Assembly: GCF_963676685.1 (NCBI RefSeq)
Contig: NC_092346.1
Span: 80,367,821 to 80,431,820, forward strand
Origin: Mytilus edulis
Lineage: Eukaryota > Mollusca > Bivalvia > Mytilida > Mytilidae
Direction of reading: 5' to 3'
Length of the DNA stretch: 64,000 nt
Each line of letters starts with the position of its first letter. Positions within the stretch are counted from its first letter, which is position 1. This document shows, in pieces, positions 35,284 through 46,600 of this stretch. A program made the translations under genes and the position numbers. Below the pieces are notes generated by a model. It saw only the letters and a program-made list of their open reading frames with translations, had not been told where the DNA came from and did no database searches.

Positions 35284-37413
35284 ATGTTTGGTGAAAAGAG
35301 ACGAAAACTTTCACTAGCAATTAATGAAGTACTTGATGGAATCGGTGCATCGGACAAAGCAAGACACAGACGACAGATGAAAACAAAGCTAATAGAGGCA
35401 GCAATAAACGTCACTATAAAATGTAGGAACGAATCTTTAGTTACATATTCTTTTGGCAGTCTTTCCGAGGGAGCTACAACATTTGACATGAATTCTGATA
35501 TTGATCAGGTTATGTGTCCTACAAATTGTATTGTCATTCAAAACATGGCAGACTGGGTGCCAAATAAACAGTGTTATCTAATAGTAGCAGATGAATTATC
35601 TTTTCCTGGATACGTTAAATTACAGCGTTTAAAAACGGACAAGCCAGAGCCAGACATGGTGTTAGACAGTCTTCATGCGATTGACCAACATGGGCGAATA
35701 GTTCTTAGAAACACATGCTTCAAAGATATTACTAACATGCCTAAGTTTGACCAACATGGTCCAGCATTTACTTATGACGAAGAACCAGGATTTCAGTCGA
35801 GAGATATTGTATATGGTTTAGTAGTTCCAAAATATCGAATGCAAACGAGCATTTGGTAAAAAAAATCCAGGCAACACAATCTATTATCCACTGACACATG
35901 TCTAGCTTTAGTAGTAGCAGTTGGTCACCCATTTAGCTCACAGCTGGAACTAGAATGGAGGCTTTCGTTTTCTTTCCTTGAACAAAGATTAATTCACAGT
36001 TTGAATGACACCCAAATGAAATGCTATATCTTGTTGAAAATGATTAAAGGGACATTTATTCAGCCAGTAATTGGAGATTCTTTGTCAAGTTTCCACTGTA
36101 AAAATAGTATATTCTACCTCACAACAGAAACAAATAATAGTTTTTGGCGGCCTGACAACATTCTTTCGTGTTTAGAGCTGCTGTTAAGGCGAATTTTGGA
36201 GTGGGTTGAAGTAGGAAACTGTCCGCATTATTTTAAAAAGGATGAAAATTTATTTAACAACAAAATTGAAGGTTTGGTCCGTTGTAAACTTGAATTGTTG
36301 TTGCGTTGTTTATTACGAAATGAAGGGAAGTATCTACTTAAAATAGCATTTGACAGTTTTGGAGAGGCATTGGCAAAACAGTGTACAGGATTGTGGATTA
36401 ATTTCAGGCAATACACATCATTTCACAACTTTACCATTCAAAAAAATCTTGACTGCGAGATATTTAATGATTACAACAATGTTGCTAACGCAATGTCATT
36501 CAGCAGAAACAGAATATTTCGTCATTTTTGTCGGAATAAGAACACCGGTGTCTCAATCCTCTGCCATTTAGTTGTCATAAAACGACTTATAAAAATCACG
36601 GAAAATGGAAAAGACATGGAGAGAAAGTTTGCAAGTTGGATGATTCGTTTCTTAAATACGAGCCGTTGGGCGCAATGCGTTTCTTTGGGGATTTCTGGCA
36701 ACCTAACTAGTGTGATCAATCTTGCTTTAGATAATCTAGAGAAAGGGCCTAGTCCGGATTTGTTTTCCTCGATTTTAAAAAGAGCTGTTATTTATCATGT
36801 AATTGATGATGTTGAAAAGGAGACCAAACTTTTAGATTACGTCCGAAAGAAGAGTTCCAACTATATATGCCAAGTTTGTCGGTGTTGGAATTTCAATGTA
36901 AAGGTCAATAAGAATTTTGCTACTTGGCTGTTGGAGGATGAACCTACATTCCAGACTGTAAATGAACAGTGTATGGCATTCTGCGTGCTGTTCTTACCAA
37001 CTGAAAAACCACTAACATTTGGTCCGTTGATATACGAGTTCTATCGACATGTTGGATCGAGTAAGCATTTTGGTGCTGATCTGAGACTTGGTTTCTGGCA
37101 TGAATGTTGCGTTATAGACTGTCTTCCCCTGGCATTATTGCTTCATTATTTGATGAATAAAAGAAACAAAAAGTTCCAAAACGCCACAAGAAACTTGGAG
37201 AAATTAAAATACGTCATTGTGAATTTCGAAGACTTCGGACACAGAGAAACTGCATGCAACATATTGGCCTGGTGTTATTTTCAAGAAGGGGATCATTTGC
37301 AAGGATTCCAATGGTTGAAATATTCTCTACAATTAAGAAGTGAGATGAATGCAGCAAAACTACATCTTGCAATCACTTTCTACAAACTGTTTATCGGTCC
37401 GAATATATATTAA
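35284..37413 (+). pseudogene. Mab-21 domain / cGAS-like nucleotidyltransferase-fold gene with one in-frame stop
   Basis: One open frame of 710 codons (ATG 35284, final TAA 37411-37413) is interrupted only by TAA at 35857-35859, codon 192. Both halves are in the same frame, so this is a nonsense substitution and not a frameshift. The N-terminal part carries the nucleotidyltransferase signature GS-x-x-EG (residues 58-63) followed by SDID (71-74), whose two Asp would be metal ligands. After the stop come Mab-21 family hallmarks: ELEWRLSFSFLEQRLIHSLN, QMKCYILLKMIK, SSFHCKNSIFY and CPHYFKKDENLF. The C-terminus (~residues 640-700) looks TPR-like. Bivalves carry large families of such Mab-21/cGAS-like receptor genes, some of which sense nucleic acid and make cyclic dinucleotides; whether this copy did is unknown. 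The coding part has no introns. ATG follows a plausible acceptor near 35274. The stop could be a fixed pseudogene lesion, a segregating allele or a sequence error. Confidence 0.85.
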
Positions 37414-37567
37414 ACGTCTTCTGGTCTTTGGTTTAAAAAAACAAGAATATCAATGGATAAAAGAAGATGCTCCGTTTTCCTAGAATCGTAGGGAATATCA
37501 AGAAGTTTTACATTGTTATGCTATATATTTTTGTTTTCAAAATAGCCGTAGTAAACAAATTTGCAGA

Positions 37568-37573
37568 AATAAA
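37568..37573 (+). terminator. Candidate polyadenylation signal for the Mab-21/cGAS-like gene
   Basis: This is a canonical AATAAA, 155 bp after the final stop of the Mab-21/cGAS-like frame. A second AATAAA lies near 38341. Use is inferred. Confidence 0.4.
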
Positions 37574-38057
37574 TAATGACTCCTACGAGGAGTCCATTGA
37601 GGTGATAGTTATCTTTGACCTTTGTAGATCTTATATTTCTAATAAATTGTGCCGTTTTCATTTCTCTTTATACACTATAATGCTAAAAGTAATAGCAACA
37701 AATTAGGTTAATAGGTGAAAAATAAGCATTTAAGGGCAATAACTCATACAAGGAGTCAATTTTCAGTCGTGTGGACCTTTTTGTTTTGTATGTTTTTGTT
37801 GCTCCTTAAAATTCCTCTATATATCTGTTATTAACATCAAGATAAAAGCTTTTTATCTATTGCAGTTTTCTATTACAATCATTTTCATATATCTGCAGAG
37901 GTTCATCTGACGAAAGATTTTGTCCACTTTTTAAATACTTGAGTGTCTATTTTATTTGAATTAATTAGTTTATGGGAAAGATTTTAACTGATTTAGTCAT
38001 TAAAAACGATCCGATTCAAGCTAAAATATGAAAAATCTACCAAATATGCCCAAAATG

Positions 38058-38212
38058 TCACTTTTCAGATGGTTTTTGGAAAAAATGGAAGTGGCCGCAT
38101 CCGTGTTCATCCTCAACCTTTATATATCATCAAATACAACTTACATTTCAATATTAAGGATGAACACGAATGCGGCCACTTTCGTTTCACACGAAAACCG
38201 TCTAAAATTTAA
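38058..38212. mobile_element. Imperfect hairpin element with GTGGCCGCATYCGTGTTCATCCT arms
   Basis: The left arm (38058-~38117) includes AGTGGCCGCATCCGTGTTCA; the right arm (~38156-38212) is its reverse complement with a few changes. About 40 bp of AT-rich loop lies between. Non-coding MITE-like structure 0.65 kb past the Mab-21/cGAS-like gene; the small ORF across it is chance. Confidence 0.6.
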
Positions 38213-38508
38213 CTAAAATGCTAGAATTGTGAAGATTTCAGTAATTTAGCATGACTTAATGGTGCTAGTACCGGATATATATATGCATTGTATTGTCAAA
38301 AAACAGCCCATATTTATGTAGCAGAAGCATTCTACTGTGCAATAAATAACTAAAAGTTTACATTTTAACAATTTTGTAAAACTGTTATATTTTGGGGCCA
38401 AAAAGGGGTCTTACTGAACCTACTCCTTTATAGGAAACAAAGAAAATATTGCTTAAATGTGTTCCATTGCAAAAAGTAAAATCACAAAAATACTGAACTC
38501 CAAGGAAA

Positions 38509-38830
38509 CTTCATCACGGAAAGTCCCTATTCAAATGACAAAATCAAAAGCTCAAACACATCAAACGAATTGATAACAACTGTCATATTCCTGACTTGGT
38601 ACAGACATTTTCTTATTTATAAAATTGTATATTGAACCTGGTTCTACAGCTAGCTAAACCTCTCATTTGTATGACCGTCGTATCAAATTCCATTATATTG
38701 ACAACGATGTGTGAACAAAACAAACAGACATAATAGGTAAAAATGTCAACAATACAGCAGTCAACATTGTGTTATGATTTTAATCACTAAAAAGACATAT
38801 AAACATGTAACAAAGTGGTACATTTGTTTG
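38509..38830 (+). repeat. Dispersed mussel-type repeat (retroelement-like fragment)
   Basis: Contains CAAATGACAAAATCAAAAGC, TCAAACACATCAAACGAATT, AACTGTCATATTCCTGAC and CAACGATGTGTGAACAAAAC. From memory this ordered block is very common in Mytilus sequences. No second copy lies in this window, so the call rests on recognition only. No ORF. Confidence 0.45.
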
Positions 38831-39195
38831 TAATTGGCAATTCAATGTTCAATTTCGAAATTGTAAAATGAAAGCAATCTTTACCATTCAATGCTCACAC
38901 ACACTTTGTTTTTCTTTTGTATCTGGTGTTGACAAGTATGCCTCCTAAATAATGTTTCATTTGTAGAAGCCTGACCGTTTCAGTTTCTTTGACACACAGA
39001 TTCAAATGAATGGATTGAACGAGGAAAGCATATGTATTTGCATGTCAAATCTTTTTTTTTAATTCTCCTATGACATTTGTAGTCTAGTGTTTTTGAAAGC
39101 TTAATTGTTGAAATTTGTAAATAAATAACATGGATCCTCATCCTTCACAATTGGACAGAAGTTTAGATTCTGTATGTAATTTTTAATCAATAAAT

Positions 39196-39300
39196 TTCAG
39201 AATGGAAATGGGGAATATGTCAGAGACAACAACCCGACCAAAGAGCAGACAACAGCCGAAGATCACAAATAGGTCTTCAACGTGCAGCAAAGATTAAAAT
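39196..39300 (+). repeat. Second copy of the AACAACCCGACCAAA dispersed repeat
   Basis: GGAAATGGGGAATATGTCAG, GACAACAACCCGACCAAAGA and AGGTCTTCAACGTGCAGCA match the block at 6625-6783 in opposite orientation. Confidence 0.6.
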
Positions 39301-39439
39301 AGATCTGTAAAACATCAGTGAAAGTCTTGGTGTGCATTTCCTCAATGAAAACTTGAAAAGAATGTTACTAGTGTATATATTCAATAACTGCAAATGAGCT
39401 TTTATGAAATCCATAAATTGTATATTTTGTCTTCTTTTT

Positions 39440-39752
39440 TATGCTCCACCTACGATAGTAGAGGGGCATTATGTTTTCTGGTCTGTGCGTCCGTTCGTCC
39501 GTCTGTTCGTTCGTCCGTCCGTCCGTCCGTTCGTTCATCCGTCTGTCCCGCTTCAGGTTAAAGTTTTTGGTCAAGGTAGTTTTTGATGAAGTTGAATTCC
39601 AATCGACTTCAAACTTAGTATACATGTTTCCTATGATATGATCTTTTTAATTTTTATGCCAAATTAGAGGGTTTACCGAATTTTGCGGTCCACTGAACAT
39701 AGAAAATGATAGTGCGAGTGGGGCATTCGTGTACTGGGGACACATTCTTGTT
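39440..39752 (+). mobile_element. ATGCCCC-family element, copy 4
   Basis: Hairpin ATGCTCC-acctacgatagtaga-GGGGCAT, (CGTCCGTT)n tract, AAGTTTTTGGTCAAGGTAG core and ACACATTCTTGTTT end. ORFs on both strands here (39368-39625, 39404-39586) come from the CGTCCG tract. Confidence 0.7.
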
Positions 39753-39995
39753 TTTAGTTTGTTTTTGGGCTCAGAAAAGTCTGATGAATGTATTTTACCC
39801 TAACTGATTTAATCATTATGAGTTCTTGTGGCAATAATACACCACTTTTAATGCAAGGACTCATAAAACGGTTTTATCTTGCTATATTCTTTATATGGTT
39901 GTCTTTAATATGCCAGGATGCTGTATTCTAGTGGTTGTCGGATATCCTAATTGTTTTTGTTTTTTTAATATTAATTATAGTATAAATGAGGCTGA

Positions 39996-40250
39996 GGGGC
40001 CTTGGTGGCCGAGTGGTTTAAGTAGTTACTACTATAATCACTTTACTAGCCATGCAGTCAACACTGAGGTTGTTAGTTCGAACCCCGCTCGTGTGGGTGC
40101 ACTTAAATTCAATCTTAATTGATTTAAATTGTCAGTTTTCCTATCGAAGGTCGATAGTTTTCACCGGGCACTCCGACTTCCTCCACCATAAAAAACTGCC
40201 TGCCAAAAAATGGTGTTAAAAACAAAAACCATAAAATCACAAATCAGGCT
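39996..40250 (+). mobile_element. tRNA-derived SINE
   Basis: The head contains a pol III box A (TGGCCGAGTGG, 40006-40016) and box B (GTTCGAACC, ~40076-40084), resembling a Leu/Ser-type tRNA with extra sequence between the boxes. It is followed by a conserved-looking body (CACCGGGCACTCCGACTTCC around 40160) and an A-rich tail after 40200. Box spacing and the long unrelated tail argue against a functional tRNA. Molluscan tRNA-SINEs of this build are known; the exact family is not determined. Confidence 0.7.
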
Positions 40251-40798
40251 GTAGGATTTCTTTGAATTCTTTCACACTTTTATAGATAACTGTACAGTTT
40301 ACTTTATAATTTGATCTTTGTTGAAGGCTATTGTGTGGCGTAGTCTTTAATTTATGGATAGTTGTCTCAATGGAATCATACCACATTCATTCCTGTCAAC
40401 TGACCCTTATCCTGCTGTTCACACACCCTAGAGTTTCATCTCGGGATTTGTTTTCCATACTGTATAAACGACATTTCATTGAACTATATTTTTATGCAAC
40501 TGCAAAAATTAAACAAATATTATGGTCGTATATTGGTATCACGCCATCGTCATCCGAAGACAGATGATTTTCGGTTTATAACTTTAGTATAAGTAAATAG
40601 AAAAGGAAAAAATTTAAACACAAGGTTTATAACCACTAAAGGAAGATTGGGATTGATTTTGGGGGTTTTGGTCCCAATAGTTTATGAATTAGGGGCCAAA
40701 AGGGTCCAAAATTAAGCTTTGTTTGATTTCATCAAAAATTTAATTATTGGGGTTCTTTGATATGCCAGATCTACCAGTATATTTTGATTCTTAATTTT

Positions 40799-41285
40799 TA
40801 TGCCCCACCTACGATAGTAGAGGGGCATTATGTTTTCTGGTCTGTGCGTCCGTTCGTCCGTCCGTCCGTCTGTTCGTTCGTCCGTCCGTTCGTTCGTCCG
40901 TCCGTCTGTCCAGCTTCAGGTTAAAGTTTTTGGTCAAGGTAGTTTTTGATGAAGTTGAAGTCCAATCAACTTGAAACTTAGTATACATGTGCCCTATGAT
41001 ATGATCTTTCTAATTTAAATGCCAAATTAGAGTTTTGACCCCAATTTTACGGTTCACTGAACATAGAAAATGATAGTGCAAATTTCAGGTTGAAGTTTTT
41101 GGTCAAGGTAGTTTTTGATAAAGTAGAAGTCCAATCAACTTGAAACTTAGTATACATGTTCCCTTTGATAAGATCATTCTAATTTTAATGCCAAATTAGA
41201 GAATTTATTCTAATTTCAAGTTTCACTAAACATAGGAAATGATAGTGCGAGTGGGGCATCCGTGTACTGTGGACACATTCTTGTT
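40799..41285 (+). mobile_element. ATGCCCC-family element, copy 5, with duplicated core
   Basis: 5' hairpin and (CGTCCG)n tract as in other copies. The core (AAGTTTTTGGTCAAGGTAGT to AAATGATAGTGC) is present twice, at ~40924-41080 and ~41092-41252. Ends at ACACATTCTTGTT. Nested in a CGTCGTC-family element. Confidence 0.65.
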
Positions 41286-41481
41286 GGTCCTGTTTTCAAA
41301 TTGGTCTACATTAAGGTTCAAAGGGTCAAAAATTAAAACTTAATTTGATTTCAACAAAAATTGAATTTTTGTGGTTCTTTGATATGCTGAATTTGAACAT
41401 GTACTTAGATTTTTTTTATTAAGGGCCCAGTTTTCAAGTTGGTCCAACTTTGGGTCCAAAATTAAACTTTGTTTGATTTTT

Positions 41482-42226
41482 AACCGGATTTTTGTGACAA
41501 AAATGTCGGTTATTGATTTGGGGATGTACGGCGGGCGGGCGGCAATCAAATGTTGTCCGTGCATTAACTCATGAACCCTTCAACCAAAGCTTTTAAAATT
41601 TTAATATGATGTTACTGACAACTAAATGAAGGTCAAGTTCAATAATGGCGATTTTGACTTTTACCGTTCAGGAGTTATGGTTCTTGAAAGATTGAAAAAT
41701 GGAGTTTCCAGTCGTGTCCGTGCATTTACGCATGAACTGTTCTACCTAAGATTCCCAAATTTTAATGTTTTACTGATGACAAAATAGAGGTCAAGTTCAA
41801 TAATGACGATTTTGACTTTTACTGTTCAGGAGTTATGGTTCTTGAAAGATTGAAAAATGGTGTTTCCAGTCGTCTCCTTGCATTTTCTCATGAACCATTC
41901 AACCAAAGCTTTTGAAATTTTTATATGTTGTTACTGATGGCAAATTAGAGGTCAATAATGACGATTTTGACTTTTACCGTTCAGGAGTTACGGTTCTTGA
42001 AAGATTCTAAAATGGTGTTTCCATTCACGTTGTTGCATTTTCTCATGAACCATCCAATCTAAGCTTTTCAAATTTTAATATGTTAATACTGATGACAAAA
42101 TGGAGGTCAAATTTGATATTGACGATTTTCACTTTCACCGTTCATCAGTAATGGTTCTTGTGATATTGCCAAAACACAAATAAATATTAATAAATCTGGT
42201 TTGCTGTCTTGTGACAGCCTGTTGTT
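41482..42226 (+). mobile_element. AACCGGATTTTT-family hairpin-ended element with ~130-160-bp tandem core
   Basis: A 5' inverted repeat (AACCG...CGGTT, 41482-41511) and CGGCGGGCGGGCGGC precede four imperfect core units. Each contains GACGATTTTGACTTTTAC, GTTCAGGAGTTATGGTTCTT and TGCATTTTCTCATGAACC. It closes with a perfect hairpin GCTGTC-ttgt-GACAGC (~42203-42218) and CTGTTGTT. Nested in the CGTCGTC-family element. Confidence 0.65.
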
Positions 42227-42907
42227 GATATGTTGGCCCTGTTATCAAATTGATCGACACTGGTCCAAAATTGAAATTTATTTGATTTCATCAAAAATTG
42301 AATTCTTGGGGTTCTTTGATATGCTGAATCTAACCATGTATTTAGATTTTGGATATTGGACCATAAAAGTTAAATGTCTAAATTAAATTTTTAAGTTCTT
42401 AGACCTCATTTAGTCTGTGTCAGAAGCCTATGCTGTATCAACTATTTAATCACAATCCGAATTCAGAGCTGTATCAAGCTTGAATGTTCTGTCCATACTT
42501 GCCAACTGTTCAGGGTTCGACCTCTGCAGTCGTATCAAGCTTCGCCCTGTAGAGCATTTTATTGTCCATTGTGTTGCCTGTTGTTCTTCATCTTTTTGTT
42601 TGTGATTGTCTCAACCTTTTTTTACAATGAATACCAGATCTCAATTTGAATAAAAAAGAAACAAGTCTAAAAGGCAGATGTTTAATCACTTTAAAAATAT
42701 ACTAGCACTTGTAAAGTTTTTAAAAATATGACATACTGATTTCAAACAAATATACTATAAAAATATACTTGCATTGACCTAGATTTGTTTGTTGTGTGAT
42801 GTATTGTATTGTTTTTGTTTGTTTTTGCTCTTGTATTTTTACATTGACCAATCTTTTTAATATGCTTGATATTACTTAATGTCAGATGAAGTTGAGACCA
42901 AATAACA

Positions 42908-43674
42908 TTTATTTAAGCTATAATATTTTATCTCTAAAATTACACACAAAAGTATTGAAATTTGTAGCCTTTGTACATTGGTTTACAAAAAGTTGTAGAT
43001 AAAAAGACATTCTTACCCAACTTATATAAATAACAGTTTCACTATGGACCAAATCATGAAAAAACATATTAGGTGTAAAATTAAGGTTTCTGAAAAATTA
43101 CAGATATGAATGAATGTACATTTATTAAAAAATGTGCTTTTCATCAACTAGTCCTTTTTATACTGATAAATTTGAGAATAATGGGACAAATACATTAGCA
43201 CCATGCCTGTATACATTATCCATAAACAACCAGGCAACATAAACATTTTGACTCCGACTTGGAAAATAATGAGGTATTGAACATTCCATACATATAAACT
43301 TCATACTACAATAGTAGTCTTGTGTTCTCAAAAGCATTGATAAAAATCAAGCAAAAAATCCATGACCTCTATATAATTTTATAACAATAAATTAACAAGT
43401 GTAAATAGTATCCCGTATTCATTACTTCTCAATACTTTTCATTATTGTGTAAAAATGGCACAAGAATATATTAATTTCTTAGGAACACAAAAGACAATTC
43501 TTAATGTCAGCTCAGACATAATTCAATTTCACCTGTTAAGCTCTGATTACATGTTTAATTTTTATAGTAGAATACTTATAAATACTGGATGTATGTCAAC
43601 ATTTTGGAAAATATTGATTGTCACATTGTAATAGTCACATGATCAATAGTAATTCCTGTTTACATGGTAATTAT
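42908..43674 (-). other. GLO1: GLO1 3' UTR with candidate poly(A) signals
   Basis: Reading leftwards from the GLO1 stop, AATAAA occurs on the minus strand at 43126-43121 and again at 42913-42908. Either would give a 3' UTR of about 0.55-0.77 kb. The plus-strand ORF at 43618-43821 is an antisense shadow of the last exon. Confidence 0.45.
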
Positions 43675-46600
43675 CTATTGGGCCATGTTGTTTGGATTGA
43701 GGATTTCTATACAATAACCATCAGGATCTTTAATGAATGCAAGGCCTTTCATCTTACCTGGAAATATAAAGGTCAGTTATCAGAGGTCAATGAGGGAAAA
43801 CATTATATCATTACATATTGATTAAGAAACTGATTTGAAAAAGTCAAGCAAACACTACAGCATAAGAAATATGTTGGTCAAGAAAGACCAGAAAACAGAC
43901 ATGTCAGCAGGGACAAAGAGAAAGATGCATTCAAAGCAAATGTTCATAGGTTGTAAATTTTGACATCAGCAATTTATTCAAGATTAATAATTGTTTTGTA
44001 AAAATCCAAATACTATAGATGTAATATGGTGGGAGTTTTCATAAATGGTTGATAACTAATAATTTTAACACAGAGAATAACTTTGTAATAAAAACTAGAG
44101 GCTCTAAAGAGCCTGTGTCGCTCACCTTGGTCTATGTGCATATTAAACAAAGGACACAAATGGATTCATGACAAAATTGTATTTTGGTGATGGTGATGTG
44201 TTTGAAGTTCTTACTTTCTGAACGATTTTGCTTCTTACAATATTATCTATAATGAACTTTGCCCATTAGTAACAGAGAACTATATTTGGTAAAAATTTAC
44301 ATAAATTTACCAAATTAATGAAAATTGTTATAAATTGACTATAAAGGGCAATAACTCCTTAAGGGGTCAATTGACCATTAAGGTCATGTTGACTTATTTG
44401 TAGATCTTACTTTGCTGAACATTATTGCTGTTTACAGTTTATCGCTATCTATAATAGTATTCAAGATAACCAAAAACGGCAAAATTTCTTTAAAAATTAC
44501 CATTTGGAGGGCAGCAACCCAACAACCAGTTGTCCAATTCATCTGAAAAATTCAGGGCAGATAGATATTGACTTGATTAACAAATTAACTTCTTGTCAGA
44601 TTTGCTCTAAATGCTTTGGTTTCATAGTTATAAGCCAAAAACTGCATTTTACCCCTATGTTTTATTTTTAGCTGTGGCGGCCATCTTAGTTGGTTGACCA
44701 AGTCATGCCACACATTTTTTAAACTAGATACCCCAAAGATGATTGTGGCCAAGTTTGGATTAGTTTGGCCCAGTAGTTTCAGAGGAGAAGATTTTTGTAA
44801 AAGATTACTTTAATTTACGAAAAATGGTTAAAAATTTACTATAAAGGGCAATAACTCCTAAACGGGTCAACTGACCATTTTCGTCATGTTGACCTTTTTG
44901 TAGATCTTACTTTGATGAACATTATTGCTGTTTACAGTTTATCTCTATCTATAATAATATTCAAGATAATAACCAAAAACAGCAAAATTTCCTCAAAATT
45001 ACCAATTCAGGGGCAGCAACCCAACAACGGGTTGACTGATTCAACTGAAAATTTCAGGGCAGATAGATATTGACTTGATTAACAAATTAACTTCTTGTCA
45101 GATTTGCTCTAAATGCTTTGGTTTCATAGTTATAAGCCAAAAACTGCATTTTACCCCTATGTTCTATTTTTAGCTGTGGCGGCCATCTTAGTTGGTTGAC
45201 CAGGTCACGCCACACATTTTTTAAACTAGATACCCCAAAGATGATTGTGGCCAAGTTTGGATTAGTTTGGCCCAGTAGTTTCAGAGGAGAAGATTTTTGT
45301 AAAAGATTACTTTAATTTACAAAAAATGGTTAAAAATTGACTATAAAGGGCAATAACTCCTACACGGGTCAACTGACCATTTTGGTCATGTTGACTTATT
45401 TGTAGATCTTACTGTGCTGAACATTATTGCTTTTTACAGTTTATCTCTATCTATAATAATATTCAAGATAATAACCAAAAACAGCAAAATTTCCTCAAAA
45501 TTACCAATTCAGGGGCAGCAACCCAACAACCGATTGACCGACTCATCTGAAAATTTCAGGGCAGATAGATCTTGACCTAATAAACATTTTTATCCCATGT
45601 CAGATTTTCTTAAAATGCTTTGGTTTTTGAGTTATAAGCCAAAAACTGCATTTTACCCCTATGTTCTATTTTTAGCCGTGGCGGCCATCTTGGTTGGTTG
45701 ACCAGGTCAAGCCACACATTTTTTAAACTAGATACCCCAAAGATGATTGTGGCCAAGTTTGGATTAATTTGGCCCAGTAGTTTCAGAGGAGAAGATTTTT
45801 GTAAAAGATTACTTTATTTTACGAAAAATGGTTAAAAATTGACTATAAAGGGCAATAACTCCTAAACGGGTCAACTGACCATTTTGGTCATGTTGACTTA
45901 TTTGTAGATCTTACTTTGATGAACATTATTGTTGTTTACAGTTTATCTCTATCTATAATAATATTCAAGATAATAACCAAAAACAGCAAAATTTCCTCAA
46001 AATTACCAATTCAGGGGCAGTAACCCAACAACCGATTGACCGATTCATCTGAAAATTTCAGGGCAGATAGATCTTGACCTGATTAACATTTTTACCCCAT
46101 GTCAGATTTGCTCTAAATGCTTTGGTTTTTGAGTTATAAGCCAAAAACTGCATTTTACCCCTATGTTCTATTTTTAGCCGTGGCGGCCATCTTGGTTGGT
46201 TGACCGGGTCACGCCACACATTTTTTAAACTAGATACCCCAATGATGATTGTGGCCAAGTTTGGTTTGATTTGGCCCAGTAGTTTCAGAGGAGAAGATTT
46301 TTGTAAAAGTTAACGACGACGGACGACGACGCCGGACGCCGGACGCAAAGTGATGGGAATAGCTCACATGGCCCTTCGGGCCAGGTGAGCTAAAAATATA
46401 CCTTTTTCATTTAAACCCTAGCAAAAAAAAATGTGATGCTCAGAATTGATCATTTTTAACAAAAAGTAAGTTTTTAACCCAATTTTGACTTGAGGAAACA
46501 ATAAGGAATGCATATCATGCATGTATCATTTAAAATTTACCAAAATATAATTTGCACATCTGTATATTGGGTACAACAACTGTGCAAAATTTTATTGGCT

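Larger units (their letters stand above)
40489..42570 (+). mobile_element. CGTCGTC-family element, copy 2, carrying two nested insertions
   Basis: The 5' part (40489-40799: GCAACTGCAAAAATT, GGTCGTATATTGGTATCACG, CATCGTCATCCGAAG) and 3' part (42227-42570: TATCAAATTGATCG, GAATGTTCTGTCCATACTTG, TCGTATCAAGCTTCGCCCTG) match the copy at 17607-19041 in order. Between them lie an ATGCCCC-family element (40799-41285) and an AACCGGATTTTT-family element (41482-42226), separated by core sequence of the host element. Confidence 0.65.

Noticed and set aside
35857-36000. A short intron or frameshift separating the two halves of the Mab-21-like frame
   Set aside because: Both halves share one frame and the bases between encode family-typical residues (SRQH before the gap, VVAVGHPFS after), so only a single stop codon separates them; no good donor/acceptor pair flanks it.
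39997-40090. Possible tRNA-Leu/Ser gene
   Set aside because: The box A to box B distance and the missing acceptor-stem pairing, plus a long SINE body and A-rich tail, identify a SINE rather than a tRNA gene.
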